From Kiloniellales bacterium (GTDB taxonomy: Bacteria; Pseudomonadota; Alphaproteobacteria; Kiloniellales; JAKSBE01): DNA of 64,000 bases. The translations under genes were made by a program, and so were the position numbers. This document shows positions 36,577-45,250 of this stretch, one piece after another (position 1 is the first letter of the stretch; each line of letters opens with the position of its first letter). The stretch lies in the NCBI GenBank assembly GCA_030066685.1, contig JASJBF010000003.1:46576-110575 (forward strand), given 5' to 3'. Below the pieces are notes generated by a model. It searched no databases. It had not been told where the DNA came from and saw only the letters and a program-made list of their open reading frames with translations.

Positions 36577-39519
36577 CTACCACTCGATGGTTTCGATCTC
36601 CGTGAACTCGAGGGTGCTGCCGTCGGCATGGGTGATCCGGCCCGAGGCGTCGGGAGAAAGCGTCAGGCTGTTCGCATCCTGGCTCTCGATCGTGGCGCCG
36701 CCGTGCAGGATCAGGGTCCAGTCGCCCTGGGTGTGGTCCCCGGTCACGTCGTTCAGGCGGATCCCGTCGGACCATCCGGCGCCGCCCGCGACGTTGTCGG
36801 TGCCGGCGTTGGCGCCGAAGATGAAGAGGTCGCTGCCGAGCCCGCCCCAGGCCCGGTCGTTGCCTTCGCCGCCGCTCAGCACGTCGTCGCCGCCGCCGCC
36901 GCTCAGCCGGTCATTGCCCGCGCCGCCGACGAGGCTGTCGCTGCCGTCGTCGCCATAGAGCCGGTCGTTGCCGGCGCCGCCGGTCAGGGCGTCGTCGCCG
37001 CCGCGGCCGTAGAGGTTCGCGGCCGCCGTCATGCCGCCGGCGTCGAAGCTGTCGTTGCCCGCATTGCCCACGGCGGTCTCGATGCCGGCCGCCGCGAGAT
37101 CCAGGCTGACGGCGCCGCTGCCCTGGACGTCGACCCGGTCGCTGCCGGCGCCGCCGTCGACGACGCTGTCCTCGGCGTCGATGTAGAGGCGGTCGTTGCC
37201 GTCGCCCCCGCGGAGCTGGTCGGCACCGGCGCCGCCGACCAGCCGGTCGTTGCCGGCGCCGCCGGTCAGGCTGTCGGCCCCGGCCTGGCCATAGATCAGA
37301 TCGTTGCCGTCTCCGCCGGTAAGGCCGTCGTCGCCGCCGCGGCCGTATAGGCGCACGGTCTGGTTCATCCCACCGGCGTCGAAAGCATCGTCGCCGGCGT
37401 TGCCGACCGCGGTCTCGATGCTGGCCGCGGTCATGTCGAGGGTCACGCCGGCGCTGCCCTGGACGTCGACCCGGTCGTTGCCGGTCCCGCCGTCGACGAC
37501 GCTGTCCTGGGCGTCGACGTAGAGCCGGTCGTTGCCGGCGCCGCCGAGCAGGACGTCGGCCCCGGCGCCGCCGACCAGCCGATCGTTGCCGTCACCGCCC
37601 GACAGGTTGTCGTCGCCCGCGTCGCCGTAGATCTGGTCGTTGCCGAGACCGCCGGTCAGGGCGTCGTCGCCGCCGCGGCCGTAGAGCCGGGCCGTTGTGG
37701 TCATCCCGCTGGCGTCAAAGCTGTCGTTGCCGGCATTGCCGACCGCGGTCTCGACGCTGGCCGCGGTCATGCCGAGGGTCACGCCAGCACTGCCCTGGAC
37801 GTCGGCCCGGTCGTTGCCGGTCCCGCCGTCGACGACGCTGTCCTGGGCATCGACGTAGAGCCGGTCGTTGCCGGCGCCGCCCAGAAGGACATCCGCTCCG
37901 GCACCGCCGACCAGCCGATCGTTGCCGGCGCCGCCACTCAGGTTGTCATCGCCCGAGTCGCCGTAGATCTGGTCGTTCCTGAGGCCGCCGGTCAGGGCGT
38001 CGTTGCCGCCGCGGCCGTAGAGGCGTGCGGCCGCGGTCATGCCGCCGGCGTCGAAAGAATCGTTGCCGGCGTTGCCGACGGCGGTCTCGATGCTGGCCGC
38101 GGTCATGTCCAGGGTCACGCCGGCGCTGCCCTGGACGTCTGCCCGGTCGTTGCCGGCGCCGCCGTCGACGACGCTGTCCTGTGCGTCGATATAGAGACGA
38201 TCGTTGCCGGCGCCGCCGCGCAGCTGGTCGGCCCCGGCGCCGCCGACCAGCCGGTCGTTGCCGGCGCCGCCGTCCAGGCTGTCCGCGCCGTCCTGTCCGT
38301 AGAGCAGGTCGTTGCCTGCGTTTCCGGCCAAGCTGTCGTCGCCGGTTCCGCCGTAGGCCCGGTCGTTGCCCGCACCGCCGGTCAGGCCGTCGGCGCCCGC
38401 GTCGCCGTAGATCCGGTCGTTGCCGGCGCCGCCGCGCAAGCTGTCGTTGCCGCCGCGGCCGTAGAGGCGCGCGGCCGAGGTCATGCCGCTGGCGTCGAAG
38501 GAGTCGTCGCCGGCGTTGCCGACCGCGGTCTCGATGCTGGCCGCAGCCATATCCAGGGAGACCCCGGCGCTGCCCTGGACATCGACGCGGTCGTTGCCGG
38601 CGCCGCCGTCGATGACGCCGTCCAAGGCGTCGACGTAGAGCCGATCGTTGCCGGCGCCGCCGCGCAGCTGGTCGGTCCCGGCACCGCCGATCAGCCGGTC
38701 ATTGCCGGCGCCGCCGGCCAGGCTGTCGTCGCCGTCCTGGCCGTAGAGTCGGTCGTTGCCCGCGCCGCCGTCCAGGCCATCGGCCCCGGCGTTGCCGTAG
38801 AGCCGGTCGGCGCCCCCCGTGCCGAAGATCAGGTCATCGGCGTCGCCGCCGTAGAGCCGGTCGTTGCCGTCGAGGCCGTAGATGTCGTAGGGCGCCGCTG
38901 CGCCGGCGGCGCTGAGGACATCGTTGCCGGGGGTCCCGACCAGCGTGGTCGCCTGGCGCGGCGGCGGCGCGGCCTGCGGAGCGCGGTCCGGTTCCGGTTC
39001 CAATTCCGGTTCCGGTTGTCCCGTCGGCGACCTTTCGAGGGGGGCGGGCAGGGGAGCTCGGGCAGCCGGAAAGCTCGGCGCCTCGGCAGGATTGGTGGCG
39101 CGCTCGGTCGCTTCCAGCTCCTCAAGGGGGATCGGCCGGAGCCCGCCGCCTTGGCGCCGGCCCAGGCTGTCCAGCTCCGAGGAAGTCGGATCGAGCGGCC
39201 GCTGTGGCTCGGCCTCCGGCACTCTCTCGACCCTCGGGCGGCCCGGTTCCGGGGCGACCTGCGGGGAGGCCTCCGGCTGCGCCGGCGCCGGGGCTTCCGG
39301 TGACTCCTCGAAGGTTGTCGGCAGGTCCGGCTCTTCCATCACGATGCCGCTGCCGTGGTGGATGTTCGGCAGGCTGGCGTCCGATTCCTCCACGGCGGGA
39401 CCGGCGCCGGGCTGGTCCCAGACCTCGCGCTCCTGCTCTTTGCTGCCCTGGCTCCGCGCGTCCAGGAGGGCCGCCTCGTCGTCCCGGTCCGGGACCGGGG
39501 TGTGATCTGCCGTCGCCAT
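36577..39519 (-). CDS. RTX (hemolysin-type) calcium-binding repeat protein
   Basis: A 980-residue acidic protein without an N-terminal signal peptide. Residues 1 to about 195 are Pro/Glu-rich and unordered; from there to about 930 come dozens of GGxGxDxLx nonapeptides (for example GGAGNDRLYGG), the Ca-binding beta-roll. Five linker segments (DVQGSAGVTLDMTAASIETA type) punctuate the roll with an exact 112-residue period for the last four. The C-terminus (HADGSTLEFTEIETIEW) has the aliphatic/acidic look of a type I secretion signal. It is probably a secreted adhesin or surface protein; no catalytic domain and no T1SS genes are seen nearby. Confidence 0.9.
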   Translation of the reverse strand: MATADHTPVPDRDDEAALLDARSQGSKEQEREVWDQPGAGPAVEESDASLPNIHHGSGIVMEEPDLPTTFEESPEAPAPAQPEASPQVAPEPGRPRVERVPEAEPQRPLDPTSSELDSLGRRQGGGLRPIPLEELEATERATNPAEAPSFPAARAPLPAPLERSPTGQPEPELEPEPDRAPQAAPPPRQATTLVGTPGNDVLSAAGAAAPYDIYGLDGNDRLYGGDADDLIFGTGGADRLYGNAGADGLDGGAGNDRLYGQDGDDSLAGGAGNDRLIGGAGTDQLRGGAGNDRLYVDALDGVIDGGAGNDRVDVQGSAGVSLDMAAASIETAVGNAGDDSFDASGMTSAARLYGRGGNDSLRGGAGNDRIYGDAGADGLTGGAGNDRAYGGTGDDSLAGNAGNDLLYGQDGADSLDGGAGNDRLVGGAGADQLRGGAGNDRLYIDAQDSVVDGGAGNDRADVQGSAGVTLDMTAASIETAVGNAGNDSFDAGGMTAAARLYGRGGNDALTGGLRNDQIYGDSGDDNLSGGAGNDRLVGGAGADVLLGGAGNDRLYVDAQDSVVDGGTGNDRADVQGSAGVTLGMTAASVETAVGNAGNDSFDASGMTTTARLYGRGGDDALTGGLGNDQIYGDAGDDNLSGGDGNDRLVGGAGADVLLGGAGNDRLYVDAQDSVVDGGTGNDRVDVQGSAGVTLDMTAASIETAVGNAGDDAFDAGGMNQTVRLYGRGGDDGLTGGDGNDLIYGQAGADSLTGGAGNDRLVGGAGADQLRGGDGNDRLYIDAEDSVVDGGAGSDRVDVQGSGAVSLDLAAAGIETAVGNAGNDSFDAGGMTAAANLYGRGGDDALTGGAGNDRLYGDDGSDSLVGGAGNDRLSGGGGDDVLSGGEGNDRAWGGLGSDLFIFGANAGTDNVAGGAGWSDGIRLNDVTGDHTQGDWTLILHGGATIESQDANSLTLSPDASGRITHADGSTLEFTEIETIEW
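36990..38620. repeat. Exact 336-bp super-repeat in the RTX gene
   Basis: The same linker sequence recurs with anchors at 37064, 37400, 37736, 38072 and 38516. The first three intervals are exactly 336 bp (112 codons); the last is 444 bp, that is 336 plus 108 bp or four extra RTX nonapeptides. This indicates recent block duplication and would be prone to recombination or misassembly. Confidence 0.85.
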
Positions 39520-39752
39520 GTCCCGCGTCCTTCGTTTGGAAGGAAATAATTCCTTTCAATCCCTTCGGCATCCTCCGAAAGGACTCCCCGACATGGCAGG
39601 AATCCTGACCGAGAGAGATTAAGGTGAGATTTTTATCGGTGGTTAAATCGATTGTTTTCTTTCGGGTCGTCCGCGCCGCCATTCCCTTGGATTTCTTGAC
39701 GGGGATCAACGAACTGCCGGGGACTTGGCTTAACCATGGCCACCAGAAAGCT

Positions 39753-39772
39753 GCCCCGCCGCGCGGCGGGGC
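39753..39772. promoter_or_regulatory. Perfect 20-bp GC palindrome upstream of the Lpp-like gene
   Basis: GCCCCGCCGCGCGGCGGGGC is self-complementary and lies 21 bp before the ATG at 39794, next to the AGGAGAGGAGG ribosome site. In mRNA it would form a hairpin in the leader. The rest of the gap (39520-39752) shows only an AT-richer promoter-like stretch near 39615-39665. Confidence 0.6.
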
Positions 39773-39793
39773 GCCAGGAGAGGAGGACCCGAT

Positions 39794-40072
39794 ATGCTCT
39801 GCAGGACGAAGACCATCGGGATGGCGGTGCTGGCCTTGCCGCTCGTGCTCACCGCCGGTTGCGCGACAAACCAGGATCTCGACCAGCTTCGCAGCGAGCT
39901 GCGCGCGGAGATCCGTGAGCTCAAGGAGCTGACTGCGGCCGCACGGGCGGATGCCGCTGCGGCGGCACAGTCGGCCGCCGAGGCCGCCGCCGCCTCGCAG
40001 TCCGCCAGCCGGGAGGCCAGGGCGGCCAGCCAGAAGGCCGACCGGGTCTTGCAGGAGTCGCTGCGGAAGTAG
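39794..40072 (+). CDS. Alanine-zipper lipoprotein, Lpp/OprI-like
   Basis: A 92-residue protein with a lipoprotein signal (VLALPLVLTAGC, lipidated Cys23) and a 70-residue mature helix. The helix has charged heptads (QDLDQLRSELRAEIRELKEL) followed by an Ala-rich coiled segment and ends ADRVLQESLRK. The length, Ala-zipper and C-terminal Lys closely resemble OprI and Braun lipoprotein, whose last Lys is joined to peptidoglycan. The neighbouring convergent gene encodes an L,D-transpeptidase, the enzyme class that makes that bond. A strong ribosome site precedes the ATG. Confidence 0.87.
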   Translation: MLCRTKTIGMAVLALPLVLTAGCATNQDLDQLRSELRAEIRELKELTAAARADAAAAAQSAAEAAAASQSASREARAASQKADRVLQESLRK

Positions 40073-40080
40073 GCGCTACC

Positions 40081-41025
40081 TCAGCGGGTGATGCGGACCG
40101 GGATGCCGCGCCGTTCGCGCGCGACGGTCTCGATCGTCTCCCAGTCCAGCCGGACGGCGGCCTTGCCCGCGGCGCGGAGCAGCTTGGCGTCCAGCCCGAA
40201 GACCGGCTCCGGCGCGAAGCGGCCGGAGGCTTCCAGTTCGTCGGCCTGGGTCTGGGTCGGGTGGACCTCTAGGTAGAGGGCGCCGCCGGACCAGCCGAAC
40301 TTGACCGGCTGGTCGATGATCCGGACCTCGGTGCCGACCTCGACCGCCTCGAAGAGGGCGGCGATATCCGCGGGATAGAGGCGCAGGCAGCCGTGCGAGA
40401 CCCGCCGCCCGATGCCCAGGGGCTGGTTGGTGCCGTGAATGACCAGGCTCTCCCAAGCGAGGTCCAGCGCGTGGTCGCCCAGCGGGTTCCACGGGCCGGG
40501 AGGCACGGCCGCCGGCAGGTCGGGCCGCTCGGCACGGATCGAGGCCGGCGGCACCCAGGTCGGCCGCTCGCGCTTGCGGACGATCCGGGTCTCTCCGGTC
40601 GGGGTTTCGCAGCCGGCGCGCCCGGTGCCGACCGGAAAGCTCGCGGGCTTGCCAGCGGGCGGGAAGTGATAGAGCCGCTGCTCCGCCAGATTGACGACGA
40701 TGCCGCGCCGGGGCGCCTCCGGCAGCAGGTGCGCCGTCGGTAGGACCAGGGCCTCGCCGACCTTGGGCAGCCAGGGGTCGACGCCCGGGTTCGCCGCCCG
40801 CAACTCGATGAAGCCCAATCCCTCCCTGAGGGCGATGTCGATCAGGGTCTCGTCCTTCCGCACTTCGTGCGACCGAAGCTGGCCCAGAACATCGCCGTGA
40901 CGAGGGTCGGCCCCTGCGTCCTGGCCCTGGGCCGGCGCGGCAATCGCGGCCAGCAGCAGAGCGGCCAGGCAGGCACAGTCGAAAGGTCTCGGCCAGGCTT
41001 TTCCCTTTGGCTCCATCGTACGCAC
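40081..41025 (-). CDS. L,D-transpeptidase (ErfK/YbiS/YcfS/YnhG-like)
   Basis: A 314-residue periplasmic enzyme: signal peptide (CLAALLLAAIAAPAQG), a LysM-like segment (about 50-100, HEVRKDETLIDIALREGLGF), and the YkuD domain (about 107-240) with NLAEQRLYHF, catalytic IHGTN (His197) and SHGCLRLYP (His211, Cys213). Members attach Lpp to peptidoglycan or make 3-3 crosslinks. Its stop is 8 bp from that of the OprI-like lipoprotein gene, a plausible substrate. A second ATG lies three codons in. Confidence 0.93.
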   Translation of the reverse strand: MRTMEPKGKAWPRPFDCACLAALLLAAIAAPAQGQDAGADPRHGDVLGQLRSHEVRKDETLIDIALREGLGFIELRAANPGVDPWLPKVGEALVLPTAHLLPEAPRRGIVVNLAEQRLYHFPPAGKPASFPVGTGRAGCETPTGETRIVRKRERPTWVPPASIRAERPDLPAAVPPGPWNPLGDHALDLAWESLVIHGTNQPLGIGRRVSHGCLRLYPADIAALFEAVEVGTEVRIIDQPVKFGWSGGALYLEVHPTQTQADELEASGRFAPEPVFGLDAKLLRAAGKAAVRLDWETIETVARERRGIPVRITR

Positions 41026-41183
41026 GCCGGATGTTGTCCCCGCTTGCCCAGATTACAGTTGGGGTCTTTCGGTCGACTTCACAATTCCCGCGCCTCCGGG
41101 ACCCGTCACAGGGTTTACAGGCGCTTAAGGGAGATTCGCGTATAGCTTGCAAAACCCCCCGATCCATCGGAAAGGCCGCCTCC

Positions 41184-42326
41184 ATGCCCGCTTCGCGGAA
41201 CAGGTTCTCGTGCCGTCTCGTTCCTACCTTGACCCTGGGCCTTTTGGCCCTGTCGCTGGCGGCCTGCAGCATCCCCACAACGATCGCGAACCAGCGGCAA
41301 GTCGCACCGGAGAACCTGGAGATCGCCAAGCGGCGGTCGCTCGCGTTCATCGAGTTCACCGGCGAGGAGGGCGGGACGGTGAGCCGGAGCCTGGTCAAGC
41401 ATATGTCCGCTGTCCGGATCGACGGCGAACGGCTCTTTCACATAACGGGACCGATCGCGCTGGGGGACGACGGCGACCGCCATACCGACGAGGCGGGAAT
41501 CAGCGAACCCCTGAACCTGGCGAAGAAACTCGGAACTGGCGCCGTGCTCCTCGGACGAATCACCCTGCTTCGGGATGACGACCTCAAGACGCCGGTGACA
41601 ATCAGCTACTGCACCCGCTACGTCTACAAGAACAAGAAGAAGAAGATGAAATGCGCGGAAAAGCGCAGCAAGACCCGGCGCTGTGCCAATGTCTCCTTTG
41701 TGCTGAAGTACAAGGTCCTGGCTTTGGAGACGGCCAGTGGCCGGCGCATCTACGACCCCGGCGTCCGGCAGGAACAGGAGACCCGGAGCGAGTGCGTCAC
41801 CTATTCCAGTGTGTCGCCTTACGGCGTCGAGATCCTGGAGGCCAAGATCCGGGACGAAGCCGAGGAGCTGCGCCGCGAGATGCTGGACAAAATCACCAGA
41901 CGGATCTATCGCGACATCGCTCCCTACATCGAGACCTTCGTGGTGCAGTTCCTGGACGAACCCGACAGCCTCGACGAGGGACCGGCGGAGCGCTTCGCCA
42001 CGGCCGTCGAGCTGGTGGATGATCAGCGCTTGGAGGCGGGCTGCGCCATTTGGCGCAAGATGGTCGACGCCGGGCAGCGCGATCCGGCCATCGCCTTCAA
42101 CCTGGGAGCCTGCGCCGAACAGCAGGAGAACTACCGCGTCGCCTGGCAGTTCTACACCCTGACCCAGCGCTATGCCGACCAGCTGCAGGCCAGGGCCGGC
42201 GACGCGGATCGCAACTACTCCTACCAAGGACTGGGCCGAGCATGTGGCGCGGGCCCAGGGCCGGGTCCGTCGGCTGTCCCGTTCGCAGCAGGCGATGAAC
42301 GCTCTGAGGGCCGCGCCCCTGCGATG
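41184..42326 (+). CDS. Hypothetical lipoprotein with C-terminal TPR-like part (apparent frameshift)
   Basis: The ATG at 41184 starts a lipoprotein signal (LTLGLLALSLAAC). The mature protein has a mixed domain with a very basic patch (YKNKKKKMKCAEKRSKTRR), several Cys, and a helical TPR-like end (AIAFNLGACAEQQENYRVAW). At 42222-42231 the frame appears shifted by one extra G: reading on in frame gives Gly/Pro-rich junk antisense to the next gene, while skipping one G gives DWAEHVARAQGRVRRLSRSQ and a stop at 42324-42326 with good coding character. I take that as the true end. The function is unknown. Confidence 0.7.
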
Positions 42327-42403
42327 AACCGCTTCGGCCTGGCCGGCCGATCATCTCCAGGGGCGGCGAGGGGTGTTCGAGGCGGGTTCTCGGCGGCGGC
42401 GGG

Positions 42404-42817
42404 TCAGCTCTCCTGGCAGCCGCGCAGCTCCCGCAGCAGGCCGTGGACGTCGCCCAGGACCCAGAGGTCCTCGACCAGGCCGTCCCTGAAGCGGAAGTGC
42501 GCGCTGCCGTCCCAAGCGATGCGGCGGCCGCTCGGCGGCACCCCGAGCAGGCTGCCCTGGTGGGTTCCCGAGAAGCGCATCCTGGCGACCACCCGCTCGG
42601 CCTCCTCGGTCATTTCCAGGATCTCGCAGTGGAAGTCCGGCAGCGCCGCGACGACCTCGTCGACGTAGCCGCCGAACTGCCCGTGCCCGACCAGCACCGG
42701 TCCCAGGGAGCCTCGGAAGTTGAAGCCGGGATGGAAGATTCTCGGAATCCGACTCTTGTCGGCCTTGTTCCACATCTCGTCGTAGAAGAGGCGGACCAGG
42801 CGTTTCTGCGGAGTCAT
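42404..42817 (-). CDS. SnoaL-like ester cyclase family protein
   Basis: A 137-residue alpha+beta barrel protein: RLVRLFYDEMWNKADKSRI, the catalytic-type PDFHCEILEM and FSGTHQGSLLGVPPSGRRI are typical of the SnoaL-like polyketide cyclase superfamily. The substrate is unknown. The start overlaps the stop of the upstream cupin gene by 4 bp (ATGA), so they are translationally coupled. Confidence 0.88.
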   Translation of the reverse strand: MTPQKRLVRLFYDEMWNKADKSRIPRIFHPGFNFRGSLGPVLVGHGQFGGYVDEVVAALPDFHCEILEMTEEAERVVARMRFSGTHQGSLLGVPPSGRRIAWDGSAHFRFRDGLVEDLWVLGDVHGLLRELRGCQES

Positions 42818-43209
42818 CCGTCCTGCCGCGGGTCCTCGGCCGTCGAGTGGTCGGTCGGCTGCGGCGTCGCGGTCATCAGGCTCACGCCCTCGGGCGCCGA
42901 GAAGCGGTGCCAGCAGTTCTGCGGCACCACCGCGAGCATGCCGGCCTTCATCTCCAGCACCTGCGGCCCCTCGCCGGTGAGCACGGTCAGGGTCGCCGCG
43001 CCGTCCAGGATCTGGACCAGCTCGTCGCCCTGGGTGTGCCGTTCCCAGGCGCTGTCGCCCTGGAAGCTGCCGGCGAAGATTCCGCCTTCGCGGAAGGCCG
43101 CCAGGGTGGCGAAGGCGGCGGCCGTCTGGTCGCCGGGGGTGTCCGGCCGCCGTCCGCGCAGCATCGTAAGCTTCGCCAGCTCGCCGTGGATGTCGACCGC
43201 TTTGACCAT
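42814..43209 (-). CDS. Cupin-domain protein
   Basis: About 131 residues with one cupin barrel: WERHTQGDELVQILDGAATL (metal His/Glu motif 1, somewhat divergent) and MLAVVPQNCWHRFSAPEGV (motif 2). The ATG at 43209 is preferred over a TTG seven codons upstream because GGAG lies before it. It precedes the SnoaL gene with 4 bp overlap and follows the Lrp gene on the same strand. Confidence 0.87.
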   Translation of the reverse strand: MVKAVDIHGELAKLTMLRGRRPDTPGDQTAAAFATLAAFREGGIFAGSFQGDSAWERHTQGDELVQILDGAATLTVLTGEGPQVLEMKAGMLAVVPQNCWHRFSAPEGVSLMTATPQPTDHSTAEDPRQDG

Positions 43210-43252
43210 CGTGCTTTTTCTCCGGTCCAAGTGACTGCCTGATCCCTAGATA

Positions 43253-43275
43253 TGGCGCGGCCTTCGGCCGCGCCA
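43253..43275. terminator. Perfect GC hairpin after the Lrp gene
   Basis: TGGCGCGGCC-TTC-GGCCGCGCCA forms a 10-bp perfect stem just past the Lrp stop (43291) and 44 bp before the cupin start. It probably terminates or attenuates the Lrp transcript. There is no T-tract. Confidence 0.55.
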
Positions 43276-43290
43276 AGGGGGCGGGCGCGG

Positions 43291-43821
43291 TCAGCCGCCG
43301 GCCGCCGCCGGTTGCGGCCACTCGGTGGTGACCTCGGCCTGGACCGGGCGCTCCAGGTAGGTCGAGAGGGCGATGTAGCTGCGCGTGCTCTTGACCCCCG
43401 GCACGGCATAGATGTGGGCGAGCAGGGCCTCCAGCGCGTGGGTGTCCCGGGTCCGGACCTTGAGCAGCATGCAGGTGTCGCCGGCCACGGAGTGCAGCTC
43501 CTCGACCTCGGGGAACTCGCCGACGGCCAGGAGCTCCGGGCTCTTGCCCCAGCCGCGGGTGTCGACGTGGACGAAGGCCAGCAGGGTCTTGCCCAGGGGC
43601 GCCGGGTCGATCAGGGCGGCCGTGCGCCTAATGGTGCCGTCGCGGCGCAGTCGTTTGACCCGCTCGTGCACCGCCGGCGGCGAGAGCCCGACCCGGGCGC
43701 CCAGCTCGGCGTAGCTGAGCGTCGCGTCCTCGGTCAGCAGGCCTAACAGCTTTCGGTCCAGGGCATCGACTCCGGGCCTGGGGCTGCGGCCGCGCCGAAG
43801 CTCATCTGTTTTTTGACTCAT
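43291..43821 (-). CDS. Lrp/AsnC-family transcriptional regulator
   Basis: A 176-residue protein: winged HTH DRKLLGLLTEDATLSYAELG and ARVGLSPPAVHERVKRLRRD, then the RAM/effector domain FVHVDTRGWGKSPELL, VAGDTCMLLKVRT and LEALLAHIYAVPGVKSTRSY. It diverges from an MFS gene across a 48-bp AT-rich gap, the classical arrangement of a Lrp-like regulator controlling an exporter. Confidence 0.93.
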   Translation of the reverse strand: MSQKTDELRRGRSPRPGVDALDRKLLGLLTEDATLSYAELGARVGLSPPAVHERVKRLRRDGTIRRTAALIDPAPLGKTLLAFVHVDTRGWGKSPELLAVGEFPEVEELHSVAGDTCMLLKVRTRDTHALEALLAHIYAVPGVKSTRSYIALSTYLERPVQAEVTTEWPQPAAAGG

Positions 43822-43825
43822 ATTG

Positions 43826-43850
43826 AAAATTCGCCTTTATACGTAATTTT
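43826..43850. promoter_or_regulatory. AT-rich dyad between Lrp and MFS genes
   Basis: AAAATT (43826-43831) and AATTTT (43845-43850) form an inverted repeat in the only AT-rich stretch here, between the two divergent starts. It is a good candidate operator for the Lrp-like regulator. Confidence 0.5.
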
Positions 43851-43869
43851 GTTCGGCGATAATCACATA

Positions 43870-45066
43870 ATGTCGAATCAGAATCAAGAAATCGGACCGT
43901 CGACCCTTCCGCGTACGCCTCCGGTGGTCTTCGTCCTGACCGCGGGTATCGCGGTAATCGGCGCCAACTCCCTGGCCTTGAGCCCGATCGCGGCCGAGGT
44001 CGCCGCCTCCTTCGGCGTGGCGGTGCCGGCGGTCATGGCCGCCACGGCGGCCTACGGCCTGGGCACCGCCTTCGCCGCCGTCTTCTTGGCGCGCGCCATC
44101 GACCGGATCGGCAGCCGGCGGGTCCTGGTCCAGGCCCTGGCCGTCCTGGCCCTGGCCTTCGGCGTCAGCGCCTCGGCGCCCAACGCGGCTGCCCTGGTCG
44201 CCGGCCAGGTCCTGGCCGGGCTCGGCGCCGGGGTCGCCCTGCCGGCGATCTACGCCCTGGCGGCCGAGGTTGCGCCGCCGGGGCGGGAAAGCGCGACCCT
44301 CGGCGTCGTCTTGACCGGTTGGACCTTGAGCCTGGTCGCCGGCGTCTCGCTTTCGGCCGTGATCGCGGACCTCGTGCATTGGCGCCTGGTCTACGCCTTC
44401 CTGGTGGGCGCGGCCCTGCTCGGCCTGCTGGCGCTGCTGGTCAGTCCCGACCGGGAGGCCGGCGGGTCCGGGGTCCCGGCACCTTCGCCCCTGCAGGCCC
44501 TGGCCCTGCCGGGCGTGGTCCGGCTGCTCCTGGTCTGCGCCGCCTACATGATCGCCTTCTACGGGGTCTACGGCTACATCGGCGCCCACCTGCACGAGGG
44601 CCTCGGGCTGGCGACCAGCGCCAACGCGGCGGTGCCTCTGGCCTATGGTATCGGCTTCGGCGCCGCGGCGCTGCTCGACCGCGTCATCGACTGGGTCGGC
44701 CCGGGCCGGGCCATGCCCTGCGCCTATCTGGGCATCGCCGCGGTCTATGCCGCCCTGGCCCTGGGCAGCGGCAACTACCTCGCCATCGTCGCGATCGCAC
44801 TGCTTTGGGGCCTGCTCAACCACTTCGGCCTGAATCTCCTGATCCTGCGCTTGACCGCCGTCGATCCCGCGCGCCGCGGCACGATCCTCGGGCTCAACTC
44901 CGCCGTCACCTACCTTTGCGTCTTCCTCGGCACCCTGGGCTTCGGCCCGCTTTACAGCCACGCCGGATTTGCGTCCCTGGCCTGGATCGCGGCCGGACTC
45001 TGCCTCGTCGCGGCGCTGCTGACGACGGGCGGAGCGATGGAATCGAGGCGAGGGAAGAACACGTAG
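43870..45066 (+). CDS. MFS transporter (DHA-type exporter)
   Basis: A 398-residue, 12-helix carrier. The A-motif-like loop is FLARAIDRIGSRRVLVQALA, and helix 5 has the exporter-type GRESATLGVVLTGWTLSLVAG. It resembles the Bcr/AraJ drug or arabinose efflux group; the substrate is unknown. The ATG at 43870 is chosen because an earlier start at 43813 would overlap the divergent Lrp start. It is probably controlled by that regulator. Confidence 0.88.
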   Translation: MSNQNQEIGPSTLPRTPPVVFVLTAGIAVIGANSLALSPIAAEVAASFGVAVPAVMAATAAYGLGTAFAAVFLARAIDRIGSRRVLVQALAVLALAFGVSASAPNAAALVAGQVLAGLGAGVALPAIYALAAEVAPPGRESATLGVVLTGWTLSLVAGVSLSAVIADLVHWRLVYAFLVGAALLGLLALLVSPDREAGGSGVPAPSPLQALALPGVVRLLLVCAAYMIAFYGVYGYIGAHLHEGLGLATSANAAVPLAYGIGFGAAALLDRVIDWVGPGRAMPCAYLGIAAVYAALALGSGNYLAIVAIALLWGLLNHFGLNLLILRLTAVDPARRGTILGLNSAVTYLCVFLGTLGFGPLYSHAGFASLAWIAAGLCLVAALLTTGGAMESRRGKNT

Positions 45067-45250
45067 GATCGGGGGGTGACAGGAGGCGCGCTTCTTTCCG
45101 ACGAGCGAAGTCTGGAAAGGCGACTGCCCCTGCGGCCGGCGTCTACAGACGATCCGCAAGGACGGGACTCCTTCGACGCGGGGTCCTGGCGCCAGGGGCT
45201 GGAGGGGTTTCGGGGGTTCTTCCCTCGGGCCGTGCCGCAGGAACCGCTGC
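45067..45250. other. 184-bp gap between convergent genes
   Basis: No gene, repeat or clear terminator is seen. The sequence is GC-rich throughout. Confidence 0.4.

Noticed and set aside
36990..38620. Possible CRISPR-like array from regular repeats
   Set aside because: The period is coding (336 bp and 27-bp nonapeptide units), there are no unique spacers, and no cas genes are present.
42327..42668. Continuation of the lipoprotein frame past 42326
   Set aside because: The extension is Arg/Ser/Pro-rich, antisense to the SnoaL gene, and follows an apparent one-base shift.
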